Positions 19,201 through 27,261 of a DNA stretch of 64,000 nucleotides are shown piece by piece. The stretch's first letter is position 1. Every line of letters starts with the position of its first letter. A model generated the notes under the pieces. It was not told the DNA's origin. It was given only the letters and a program-made list of their open reading frames with translations, and searched no databases. Made by a program: the position numbers and the translations under genes. This DNA comes from Corynebacterium sp. p3-SID1145 (GTDB lineage: Bacteria > Actinomycetota > Actinomycetes > Mycobacteriales > Mycobacteriaceae), in assembly GCA_025144245.1 (NCBI GenBank), contig JALXXC010000003.1, positions 124,001 to 188,000 of the forward strand, given 5' to 3'.

Positions 19201-20910
19201 GCATCACCAGGCCGTACTGCGGACGAAGTCCAGGCGTTGAAGGAGCTGTGGACGGTGCTGCGGGATGCCGGAGCCCTCACGGCTGACAACCTGGTGTTGG
19301 AGTCCTACGCCTCGGTGCCGTTTTCGCCGGGGCAGAATGTACAGCTTCCGCCACAAGCGGTTCGGCTCGCGCGCAACGTTTCAGGCGACCCCCTGATTGT
19401 GCGCGTGGCCGGCGCCGAGATGATGACTGTGAACGGCACCCCCCTGAAACTGAACAGCCGAACTGACATCGCACCGTCGCGCACGGACCTTGAGCCGGTC
19501 TTCGACGCGCTGCTCGCACGCATTGCGGAGGACGGCCCACTGCCGTATTCAGCGTCTACTGGCGAGGCTTTCGCCGCCGCAGCTAACTCGCCGCTTGCCG
19601 ACGCCCATGTGATCGCCGCCGGTTTCCCGAACCTCTACTCCTTCGACGCTAATTTCGTGCCGAAGGATCTGCGCTCGGCTATGGGACTGAAAGTCAATGA
19701 GCTCAAAGCGGCTCGAGAACGGTTGATGCCCTCCGGCGACCACTTCGCGGCGGTCCTGGCAGCTGGCCTGCCCGACAATGCGGCGGAGTTGCTGACCAGC
19801 GGCCCGGATATCGCCTCCATGGCCAAATACTGGTTAGAGCACGGGCCGGACTACTTGCCTGAGATCCCAGGGCAGATCGCCGAGCGCGTCCCGAAAGTGT
19901 TGAAGGAAAGCGTGCTGCAAAGCATTGTCGCCGGCCGGCATTTCGACGCTGACAATGGCACTGACAACGCCGACGACTGGGCCCAAGAGGTCGGCGCTCT
20001 GATCTGGCTTGCCACTGAGCTGGACATGACCGATCCGCTTCGCCCTGCGCTGGCCGATCATGCCGAGCGGCTGCACAGCTCCCCGCGGGGCATCGACGCA
20101 ATCAAGGTCGCTATCACCGGTATCGGCGAGGACGATGAGGCAGTTCGCAGCGCGATCGGTGCGCCGAAACGCGCTGAGGGCGACACGGACCGCACAGACC
20201 TTCAAGCAGGACGGTTCACACTCGAGCAGCATTACGATTGGGATTTGGTCCTCGTCGACCTCTCAGACGTAGATGAGCCGTGCAGCGACCTGGATCTGGC
20301 GCGCGAATGGGCAAAGGACCTCCACAACGGTGCCAGCAGCAGGTTGCGAGTGGCAGCGGCGGACGTCCGCGCACGCGGTGTGCTCACGTCCTACGCCGAG
20401 TGGTTGAGGGAACCGGGCAAGGGCGAACCGCGCGACCCTCTCGTCTCCGCGCCCGAGCTCGTGGCTGAGGCGGCTGATGCACTCGGAGTCAGCCAAGACG
20501 CGGCCCGATATTACCTGCAGTTGCTGGCCTGGCCCGAGCCGACGGACAAGAATGTCCGCCGCTGGAATACCTGGAAGAAAGCCGATATCGTCCGCGCCGG
20601 TTCCGAACTCGTTGCCGCCGGTAAAGTCGTCGAAGGCAAGCGCCCCCGTTCGGGCCGCAGCTATTTCTTGCCCGGTGGATGGGTAGAAAAAGTGCACAAG
20701 TCTGAAGGACAGCTCCCGGTCGAGGTGTGGAAGCTACCCGCCTTCGGCATCGAGCAGAGTGGCTACAACGGAGAATTCGAGCCGCAGCTGGGCATCGCTG
20801 TCGCACCCCTACCGCCGCCGGAATGGTTCGCTACCTGCTGGGAGCGCTCCCAGGGCGACGACGCGCCGCAATTCGCGGAACTGGAGACCACGAGGAGGAG
20901 ACGCCGATGA
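16288..20910 (+). CDS. giant operon protein B (1540 aa), paralogue of A
   Basis: Protein of 1540 aa that aligns end to end with the upstream gene: same opening (LGGITENAADNSVPLVAAAY), RRRAIGFPEWPILNDPENA, HFLPTFFEEAGRVF, LPDWFAEQCRRHPDL, YLQLLAWPEPTDKNVRRWNT and FLPGGW. They therefore arose by tandem duplication, yet they differ at very many positions, so the duplication is old or they have specialised. The ATG overlaps the stop of protein A (ATGA). No catalytic motif, signal peptide or membrane helix is seen. Two different copies kept in one operon suggests a hetero-oligomeric scaffold or two client-recognition subunits for the ATPase that follows; this is inference. Confidence 0.85.
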   Translation: MTLDVSTRLNLGGITENAADNSVPLVAAAYTHPVLAGRSIVQLIPEPLAEADELALGVIGLEPAGRVNVGHTRRRAIGFPEWPILNDPENAHHALNLVADMERAGKYAASKPKKFKGAVDELGDKLDNSAPHFLPTFFEEAGRVFIAADNGKLAAQMFTQARDAERRHSLPIDEIRHAEAVLEFAYAGALSTKELGNEAKRLAEQLEPEEAYRAYRTLCVERVRGGLSPHAGMKKELAKLAKAAGLDTAKEEDGVVRDLLSVPSMKKAGAHFWKNYEKAICRVVADDPALMDQLLSLFPRHVDTDPWLHLLDITGALDVVKDGAHPDFVPGLLLFESQWTKWPYTPSTQLTPVLADILPHAGLSTVTVPKDRLHYLPAAAVEQVLANGLTFSFSHAPVQTDIDLTRWARLPERAPLPHLMADESLRGAVVLGIKNAMRHPEVVETLTADPHVRTLVVELLTEIVDKLEAGVPSVDHLTQATTFVRGFELVGDEEIQSLLDRVRVIHRDPAVPLAESLRRGLPDELGWPELEQLNWKYGEPMRLNLWLTAEDCWPGVIVEADSRTTYLRGRNATAIPNWTGQKLFGAMEVDGQFGLATYTNANPRVWWESAPEGMTSRWRELPSLGLVASVPVPGGRIFDADTVMRPGHSTWASGSQHFFVDGNRVWLIDSPGLDDGSTVVELDPATGATGRESLPDWFAEQCRRHPDLVFEPQRSQHRPVEDTTAESLFSTADGFHRHAVFTRPDDPDFCLVVDADGTEFTVTGKHARKVTGVLQRPNGGRWILTNEHIDPVVLDPEDMTPVAVRGTQLHSHMWWHHFRVREPETSEMLRQITADEVRPLVNRARENGNGGADKHMCELVGEVLGVDDPVLRYAIASAAHQAATSWPQEDTDARAEELTGAPTFAEHHGVLRSLTRFPLAKFDAMDIWQGAAALGMHNRYVPEKGYTHNRTRGSNDWMKLLGHGDALVIFAASPGRTADEVQALKELWTVLRDAGALTADNLVLESYASVPFSPGQNVQLPPQAVRLARNVSGDPLIVRVAGAEMMTVNGTPLKLNSRTDIAPSRTDLEPVFDALLARIAEDGPLPYSASTGEAFAAAANSPLADAHVIAAGFPNLYSFDANFVPKDLRSAMGLKVNELKAARERLMPSGDHFAAVLAAGLPDNAAELLTSGPDIASMAKYWLEHGPDYLPEIPGQIAERVPKVLKESVLQSIVAGRHFDADNGTDNADDWAQEVGALIWLATELDMTDPLRPALADHAERLHSSPRGIDAIKVAITGIGEDDEAVRSAIGAPKRAEGDTDRTDLQAGRFTLEQHYDWDLVLVDLSDVDEPCSDLDLAREWAKDLHNGASSRLRVAAADVRARGVLTSYAEWLREPGKGEPRDPLVSAPELVAEAADALGVSQDAARYYLQLLAWPEPTDKNVRRWNTWKKADIVRAGSELVAAGKVVEGKRPRSGRSYFLPGGWVEKVHKSEGQLPVEVWKLPAFGIEQSGYNGEFEPQLGIAVAPLPPPEWFATCWERSQGDDAPQFAELETTRRRRR

Positions 20911-22007
20911 CCCACCAGGTCGAGCTCGCAGAGGAGCGCTTCGCCGACGAGCTGGAGTTCCTCGAACGCTGGGACACCGGCGCACGCCCACCGGGTTGGA
21001 GGCTGACACCGCGTGCCGTGGTCGCATTCATCATGGGCGGCACCGACCTCAAGGCGGGGCGGTCCAAGCTCACCATCGCGCCGAAATACGTCGGGGATCC
21101 GGCGCTGGTGGAGCGCTGCGTGATCACGCTGGCAGGCTCGCGCGGGCTGATGCTGGTCGGCGAGCCCGGCACCGCCAAGTCGATGCTCTCCGAGCTGCTT
21201 TCGGCTGCCATCTGCGGGACCTCCGCGCTCGTGGTGCAGGGCACCGCCGGGACAACGGAAGACCAGCTGCGCTACGGCTGGAATTACGCGATGCTTCTGG
21301 GCAATGGCCCCACAGCGGAGGCGCTGGTCCCCAGCCCGGTCATGCGCGCGATGGAAAATGGTGCGGTCGCGCGCATCGAGGAGATCACCCGCTGCCTGCC
21401 CGAGGTGCAGGATTCGCTGGTGTCCCTTCTGTCGGAGCGCCGCATCGCCGTACCCGAACTCGGCGACATGTCGGTGGCGGCCACCGAAGGCTTCGGGCTG
21501 ATCGGCACGGCGAACCTGCGCGACCGCGGAGTGTCCGAAATGAGTGCGGCCCTGAAACGCCGCTTCAGCTTCGAGACGGTCCACCCCATCGCCGACCTGG
21601 ACGCGGAGATCGCGCTCGTTGCCAACCAGACCCGCCGGGCTTTGGACGCCGCACAGATCGACACGCCTGTCGACGAGGTCGTGGTCGACGTCCTCGTCAC
21701 CGCCTTCCGTGACCTGCGTGCCGGTGTGAGCCGGGAAGGCTGGCCGGTGGAGAAACCCACGACGGTCCTCTCCACCGCCGAGGCCGTGTCTGTGAGCACG
21801 TCGATCGCCCTTGCCAGCGCCTATTTTCCCGCCCGCAGCGACGGCCTGCGCGATGTGGCCGGTCACCTGCTCGGTGTCGTCCGCAAAGACGATCCCGCGG
21901 ACGCGGACCGGCTTCGCGGCTACTGGGACAGCGTTGTCCAGCGCCGGGCGAAGGACGGGGCGGCACCGTGGCGCACCCTGTGGGATCAACGCGACGAGCT
22001 GGTATGA
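20907..22007 (+). CDS. MoxR-type AAA+ ATPase (YehL-like)
   Basis: ATPase of 366 aa. Walker A is GEPGTAKS at residues 85-92. The Walker B strand reads AVARIEEITR (153-162), where the usual Asp before Glu is itself Glu, as I recall for YehL relatives. Sensor 1 follows (IGTANLRDRG, from about 199), then ALKRRFSFE (215-223) with the arginine-finger region. MoxR ATPases usually work with a vWA protein as a chaperone or insertase for a client complex, and the next gene supplies a vWA domain. The start overlaps the upstream stop by ATGA, as do the following junctions. Confidence 0.93.
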   Translation: MTHQVELAEERFADELEFLERWDTGARPPGWRLTPRAVVAFIMGGTDLKAGRSKLTIAPKYVGDPALVERCVITLAGSRGLMLVGEPGTAKSMLSELLSAAICGTSALVVQGTAGTTEDQLRYGWNYAMLLGNGPTAEALVPSPVMRAMENGAVARIEEITRCLPEVQDSLVSLLSERRIAVPELGDMSVAATEGFGLIGTANLRDRGVSEMSAALKRRFSFETVHPIADLDAEIALVANQTRRALDAAQIDTPVDEVVVDVLVTAFRDLRAGVSREGWPVEKPTTVLSTAEAVSVSTSIALASAYFPARSDGLRDVAGHLLGVVRKDDPADADRLRGYWDSVVQRRAKDGAAPWRTLWDQRDELV

Positions 22008-25000
22008 CGGAAGTTGACGTTGCGGGAGCCGTCGATAAGCTGGCGCGCGATTCCGTTTTCCTGATCGGCGTGCGGCACCACTCACCGTCGCTCGCGCGGG
22101 TGCTGCCGCGGCTGTTGGATGAGGCGCGCCCGGACGCGGTGGTGCTGGAAATGCCTGCGGAGGCGCAGCCGTGGTGCGAGTGGATCGCCCATCCCGAGGC
22201 GACGGCGCCGCTCACTTTCGCGGTCGCCGATGACGACGGTGCTGTCGGTTTCTGGCCGTTGGCCGATTTCAGCCCGGAGCTCGTCGCGCTGCGGTGGGCG
22301 CGCTCGCGCGATGTGCCTGTGATCTGCGCCGACCTCTCCCCCGCCGCACGCCCCGAATCTTCGGAAGCATCTGACGGCGAGTTCAGCGTGGGCACGCTTA
22401 TCGACGCCCACGTCCACGCCGAGCACCACGACGACGCCTGGGACCGCCTCGTCGAAGTCCCCTCCGCCGGCGCATCACCCGAAGCTGTGCGCCGCAGTGC
22501 TCTGGCTTTCGGCTGGGCGTACCGGCAGGGGCGGAACCTGGATGCACGCACGGCCGCGCGCGAGGCATCGATGCGCGAAGGTATCCGCCGCGCGCGTGCT
22601 GAGCACGGCCCCGCGGTGACCGCGGTGACGGGCGCGTGGCACAGCCCGGCGTTGACCTCTGAGCTAATCGACGCTGAGGCGGAGTCCGACCGCGAGCTGC
22701 TTAGCTCCCTGAACTTTGACGGCGAGCCTACGGCCAGCCTTGTCCCCTACTCGCAGAAGCTGCTCGATTCCCGCTCCGGTTACCCGTCCGGCATCCGCGA
22801 CCCGCGCTGGCAGCAAGCGGTGTTGACTTACGGCGACGACCTCGCCGCATTCGAGGGTGCTGTGACCTCTTTGCTCACCCAGCTCGCTGCCCATCTCCGC
22901 GCGGAGGGCCATCCGTGCGGACCAGCTGAGATCCGTGAGGCAAACCGTATGACGCTCGACCTCGCTGCGTTGCGCGGGTTGCCGGTGCCGGGCCGCCGCG
23001 AATTCCAGGAAGCCTGCACCTCCGTCTTCGCGCAGGGCGACGTGCTCGGGCGCGGCCGCGCCGTGGCTCGCGCCGCCGAGAAGATCCTGGTGGGCGAGGA
23101 CACCGGTGCCCTCGCCCCAGACACACCCCAATCGGGTCTGGCTCTCGCTTTTGCTGAAGATCTCGCTGCCCTGCGCTTGCCGGGCCCTGGCGAACGGTCG
23201 CGCGAGCTGACCCTGAATCCGCTGCGCCTGAAAGACTCCGCTCCCGAAAACACATTGGACACTCGGCGCGAAATCTTCCTGCAGCGCTGCCGGGTCGCAC
23301 GCATTTCCTACGGCATACCCACCGAGGTCATCGGCGTCGGCGGTGCCCAAGCGGTGAGCACGAAATGGACAGTGCTTTACGACGTCTCCACCAGCGCCAG
23401 CCTCCCCCACGCCAGCCGATTCGGTGTGACCGTGGTGCAGACAGCCAAAGGCGTACTGCGCACCCGCCGCCCCGACTCCGACTCCGATCCCGACCCCGAC
23501 GTCCTGGTGACCGGCCTGGCTGACGCCGCCGCCGCTGGACTAGCCGACGAATTTGACTGGTGGCTCGACGCCGTGGTGGCGGAGCTGCCCCTTCGCGCCG
23601 GTGTTGACGCTTTGGCGGAGGCAATCGAGGTCATCGCCGCTGTCGGCGAAGGCACCGTCGCAGGAATGCTACTGATAGACCGTGGCCCCCAGATAGCTTC
23701 TGCCCTGGAGATTCTCGTTGATGCCGCTGTTGCGCAGGTCGACGGCCTCGCGGGCAGCGACGACCCAGCCGATGCCGCGGCGTTGGGCCGCCTCGTCGCC
23801 CTGCGACACGCGGATATCGGGCTGCGCCTGGCACACTCGCTCACCGAATTCGTCTCTGCTGCCTCCCCACTGATGCAGGGGGCAGCCACCGGGTTGCTGC
23901 GACGCCTCGACCACGACGTGGCTGATCTGCCCAGCATTGCTTCGCGAATCTACGCCGCCTCCAGCACACAGAGCCGCCGCGATCTAGCCCGCTGGTTGAC
24001 GGGCCTGATCACCGCCAACCCCGAATTGCTCACCGACGATTCTTCATTCCTCGACGATCTCCGCTCTGGTGTCGAAGACATCGATGAAGCGATGTTCATC
24101 GCCCGCCTCCCCGCATTGCGCGGTGGCTTCGACCCGATGTCTGCCGCCGAACGCGAACGTTTGCTGGAAGCTGTCGGCGCCGACCGCGTGCGGCCGACAG
24201 AGGTGCCCGCCGAAGAACTCGGCCGCTGGGCCGCAGAGGACCGTGCCGCCTGGGAGCGCCTCCAACGCCTTGGCCTCTCCTCCGTCGCCGTGTCTCCCAA
24301 ACAGCGCTGGTCACTGGTGCTGGGGCGCCGCCACCACGAACTTACGGGCCCCCAGCAACGACGGTTGGCGCGCAGCCTGGACCAGCTGTACGGCGGCGGT
24401 GACGGCGAGGGATCGTCCGGCGGCTATCTGGGCGGCCGCGGTGGATCCGAGCCTCCCTACCCCACCGCGCGCGAATGGGCCGACGACCTCGACGCCCTGT
24501 TCGGCGAAGACGTGCGAGAAGACATCGCCGCCTCAGCGATCACTGCCCGCAACCCGCTTGCCATCGACCTCATTGAAAACACTCAGCCCCGCGCATCCGT
24601 CGAGCTTCTCAACGACATCCTCACCATCGCCGGTGGCATGCCCGAATCGACTCTGGCGAAGCTGCGACCGATGCTGCGTCGCATGGTCGCCGAGCTATCC
24701 CAGGCGCTGGCCAACCGGCTCCGCCCCGCTCTCAACGGCTTACAGGGGTGGCGTGCCACCACGCGCCCCTCACAGCGCTTGGACGCCGCGGCGACCATCC
24801 GCAGGAACCTACGCCACGCCGTCCCCGGTCCCGACGGCACCCCGCAACTCGTCGTGGCCACACCCATCTTCCGTCAGCCACTCGCCCGGCGCGCCGAATG
24901 GCACATCATCGTGCTTGTCGACGTCTCCGGGTCCATGGAACCCTCCACCGTCTTCGCCGCGATGACCTCCGCCATTCTCGCCGGCGTAGACGCACTATCG

Positions 25001-25393
25001 GTAACGTTCCTGGTCTTTTCCACCGAAGTCGTTGACCTGACTGACCACGTCGACGACCCGCTCTCACTACTGCTGGAGATTCAGGTCGGCGGCGGCACTG
25101 ACATCGGCGGCGCCCTCGCCGTGGCGGGGGAGCGTGTCACAGTCCCCTCGCGCACAATGCTTGTACTCATCAGCGATTTCGAGGACGCCTACTCCGAATC
25201 CTTCCTGCTGTCCCGTGTCGAGTCCTTGCACAACTCCGGCGTCCGGCTGCTCGGCTGCGCCGCTTTGGACGATTCAGGAGCAGCGCGCTACAACGCCGCA
25301 GTCGCCGCGAGCGTCGCCGGTGCAGGCATGGCTGTCTCCGCCGTTTCCCCGACGGAGTTGGCACGATGGGTTGCAGAGCAGGTCCAACGATGA
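22004..25393 (+). CDS. DUF5682-vWA fusion protein (YehM + YehP-like)
   Basis: Protein of 1129 aa. The N-terminal region has GVRHHSP (22-28), VVLEMP (46-51) and GAWHSPAL (210-217), the DUF5682 signature; its paired His motifs and Glu recall the TraB/TIKI/EreA/ChaN hydrolase fold, an inference. A long helical middle follows, with a Gly/Ser-rich linker at about residues 794-818. The C-terminal vWA domain has a complete MIDAS: DVSGSM (973-978), GGGTDIGG and LVLISDFED. In E. coli the equivalents are two separate genes, yehM and yehP. Metal-dependent partner binding to the MoxR ATPase is the expected role. Overlaps both neighbours by 4 bp. Confidence 0.88.
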   Translation: MTEVDVAGAVDKLARDSVFLIGVRHHSPSLARVLPRLLDEARPDAVVLEMPAEAQPWCEWIAHPEATAPLTFAVADDDGAVGFWPLADFSPELVALRWARSRDVPVICADLSPAARPESSEASDGEFSVGTLIDAHVHAEHHDDAWDRLVEVPSAGASPEAVRRSALAFGWAYRQGRNLDARTAAREASMREGIRRARAEHGPAVTAVTGAWHSPALTSELIDAEAESDRELLSSLNFDGEPTASLVPYSQKLLDSRSGYPSGIRDPRWQQAVLTYGDDLAAFEGAVTSLLTQLAAHLRAEGHPCGPAEIREANRMTLDLAALRGLPVPGRREFQEACTSVFAQGDVLGRGRAVARAAEKILVGEDTGALAPDTPQSGLALAFAEDLAALRLPGPGERSRELTLNPLRLKDSAPENTLDTRREIFLQRCRVARISYGIPTEVIGVGGAQAVSTKWTVLYDVSTSASLPHASRFGVTVVQTAKGVLRTRRPDSDSDPDPDVLVTGLADAAAAGLADEFDWWLDAVVAELPLRAGVDALAEAIEVIAAVGEGTVAGMLLIDRGPQIASALEILVDAAVAQVDGLAGSDDPADAAALGRLVALRHADIGLRLAHSLTEFVSAASPLMQGAATGLLRRLDHDVADLPSIASRIYAASSTQSRRDLARWLTGLITANPELLTDDSSFLDDLRSGVEDIDEAMFIARLPALRGGFDPMSAAERERLLEAVGADRVRPTEVPAEELGRWAAEDRAAWERLQRLGLSSVAVSPKQRWSLVLGRRHHELTGPQQRRLARSLDQLYGGGDGEGSSGGYLGGRGGSEPPYPTAREWADDLDALFGEDVREDIAASAITARNPLAIDLIENTQPRASVELLNDILTIAGGMPESTLAKLRPMLRRMVAELSQALANRLRPALNGLQGWRATTRPSQRLDAAATIRRNLRHAVPGPDGTPQLVVATPIFRQPLARRAEWHIIVLVDVSGSMEPSTVFAAMTSAILAGVDALSVTFLVFSTEVVDLTDHVDDPLSLLLEIQVGGGTDIGGALAVAGERVTVPSRTMLVLISDFEDAYSESFLLSRVESLHNSGVRLLGCAALDDSGAARYNAAVAASVAGAGMAVSAVSPTELARWVAEQVQR

Positions 25394-27015
25394 CAAGCAA
25401 TACTCACCCCGACGGCCTTCCCGGCATGGACCCGGCTTTCGTCGCCGCCACTATCGAGTCCCTCCCGGGCCGCCTGCAAAAGCGCCTGGACAAAGCAGAC
25501 CCTGACTCCTGGACTATTGCCGCCGACGTTGGCGCCGACACCACTACCGTGACCGTCGGCACTGCCACCGTCACGCTTGACCCTCCACAGGCCGCGGAGT
25601 GCGACTGTCTACTCAGCCCCCGCTGCCTCCACCTGGCACAGGTGCTGGTGAGCTGCCCGTCGACTGAGGCGCAGCCGGACTCTGCGGACGATCCCGCTGC
25701 AGACTCCACCGATTCCGCTGACCCATCCGCCCCCGCGGACGCCCCGCTGGCCCTTACCCGCGAACAACTGGACACCCTCGAACTCGCCGAATCCTGCCTC
25801 ACCGGCTTGCTTGACCGCGGGCTCGGCGGACTCACCGCCGGTGACCGCGCGAAAGTGCTGCGCGTCGTGGCAGCAGCGCGGGTGCAAAAACTGCCGCTCT
25901 TGGCCGCCCACTTCGCCAGGCTCCACGGCCACCTCGGCACCGGACGTCTCGGGTACGGCGAAAGCCACGTGACCCAAGCCGCAATCTCGACGCTGGTGGA
26001 AATCGCATTGGCGGCTCACCAACTCCGCCACGGCCACGACACTGGAACATTGAGCATCGACGCCGTCGGCACTGCGCGCCGCACCTACTCACCGGTGGGG
26101 ACTCTGCGACTGCGTGGTTGGGCATGCGAACCGCTGCTCACCGCGTCCGGCTATAGCGGCGTCATCACTTATATGGTTGACGAACGCGACGGTCGCATCT
26201 TTGAGCTGTCCTCCGTTCTCCCAGGCGACAACGAGCAGATCGCCAAGGCCTACTTCGGTGATGCCGGATTCAGCCAGCTCGGCCTCTCCCATCGCGATGT
26301 CGCCCGCACCGGCCTCCTGCTCACCAACGCCACGGCCTCCGCCGACGGCAGGTTGGGCCGCGGCAGCAAGCTCCGCGTCAGCACACGCACCCCGGACACA
26401 GATGCCGTTCCGGCGCAGGACTGGTGGTTTGGTGACGCTGTGCTGCGAGGAATCGAGGACGACGGGCAGCACCCGGTATTCGTTTTCGACACCGACGAGG
26501 GTCCGCTGCGCTGCCAAGCCAGCCCCACCGCTGAACGCTTCGGCGGCCCCGCCTTGAGGACTCTGGCCAGTGCGAACAACGTGCAGGTGCAACTTCGCCT
26601 TCGTCAGCGCCGCGCCCAGGAACCGGGCAGCGCCCCATGGATCCTCATCGGTGTCGCTCACGAAGACACCTGGGTGTTCCCCGGCCTCGACCACCCCAAC
26701 ACCCACTGGCTCGGCGTCCCCAAGGACGCGGAGCCGATGGCTGTCCCCTTCTCACAAATCGAACCGGAAACGGTGCTGCGACGGTGGCGGGATGCCGTGG
26801 CACGCCAAGGCCGGCGAGCTGTGACCGGAACGAACCGCGAACGCCTCATGGCCGATGCCGCGTGGCTGCGCTCTCACGCTAGCGGCCACCGAGCCGACCT
26901 CCTCGAGAAGCTTGCCGACGCCGCCGCTACCGGCTCCTACGATTTCGACGGCCGCTTCCGCCCCGACCCGAGCGACATCCCCCGCCGCTGGGCCGCCGTC
27001 GCCGCGGTGTGCTGA
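25390..27015 (+). CDS. SWIM zinc-finger protein (YehQ-like)
   Basis: Protein of 541 aa, last gene of the operon. A SWIM-type zinc finger CxC-x5-CxH is visible at Cys71, Cys73, Cys79 and His81 (ECDCLLSPRCLHLAQV). A Ser/Ala/Asp-rich linker follows (about 92-125), then a large domain without recognisable catalytic motifs. SWIM fingers bind DNA or protein. The position after MoxR, DUF5682 and vWA matches E. coli yehQ. The ATGA overlap with the upstream gene places it in the same transcript. The region after the stop holds palindromic repeat copy 3 and no clear terminator. Confidence 0.85.
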   Translation: MTSNTHPDGLPGMDPAFVAATIESLPGRLQKRLDKADPDSWTIAADVGADTTTVTVGTATVTLDPPQAAECDCLLSPRCLHLAQVLVSCPSTEAQPDSADDPAADSTDSADPSAPADAPLALTREQLDTLELAESCLTGLLDRGLGGLTAGDRAKVLRVVAAARVQKLPLLAAHFARLHGHLGTGRLGYGESHVTQAAISTLVEIALAAHQLRHGHDTGTLSIDAVGTARRTYSPVGTLRLRGWACEPLLTASGYSGVITYMVDERDGRIFELSSVLPGDNEQIAKAYFGDAGFSQLGLSHRDVARTGLLLTNATASADGRLGRGSKLRVSTRTPDTDAVPAQDWWFGDAVLRGIEDDGQHPVFVFDTDEGPLRCQASPTAERFGGPALRTLASANNVQVQLRLRQRRAQEPGSAPWILIGVAHEDTWVFPGLDHPNTHWLGVPKDAEPMAVPFSQIEPETVLRRWRDAVARQGRRAVTGTNRERLMADAAWLRSHASGHRADLLEKLADAAATGSYDFDGRFRPDPSDIPRRWAAVAAVC

Positions 27016-27072
27016 CCCCTGGCACTATCGCAGGGGCGGGGTGATCTGCTGAAAATCAGCCGAACACTTGAT

Positions 27073-27156
27073 GTTAACCCTAAAACTTAGTTTCCCCTGG
27101 TCGCCGAAAATCAGATGACAATGCGCCACCTGGGGTAACTAAGTTTTGGGGTTAAC
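27073..27156. repeat. dispersed palindromic repeat, copy 3
   Basis: Third copy of the element at 1753-1834 and 10659-10741. The left end, GTTAACCCTAAAACTTAGTT, has one T for C; the right end is perfect, and the inner arms are TTCCCCTGG and CACCTGGGG. It lies between the convergent operon end and the DUF559 gene. Downstream, GGAGTTAA is repeated directly at about 27178-27194. The rest of the 27016-27261 gap shows no gene. Confidence 0.85.
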
Positions 27157-27261
27157 ATCTGGCAGGGGTTTACAGCTGGAGTTAACTGGAGTTAATAGGT
27201 AGAGCCCAGATCTGCGACGCCGCATCCGACGCCACACCCCGCCGCCCCCTCCTAGCCCGTC

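Noticed and set aside
27016..27261. Prophage or IS boundary after the MoxR/vWA operon
   Set aside because: Only the palindromic repeat and a short GGAGTTAA direct repeat are present; no integrase, transposase or tRNA site.
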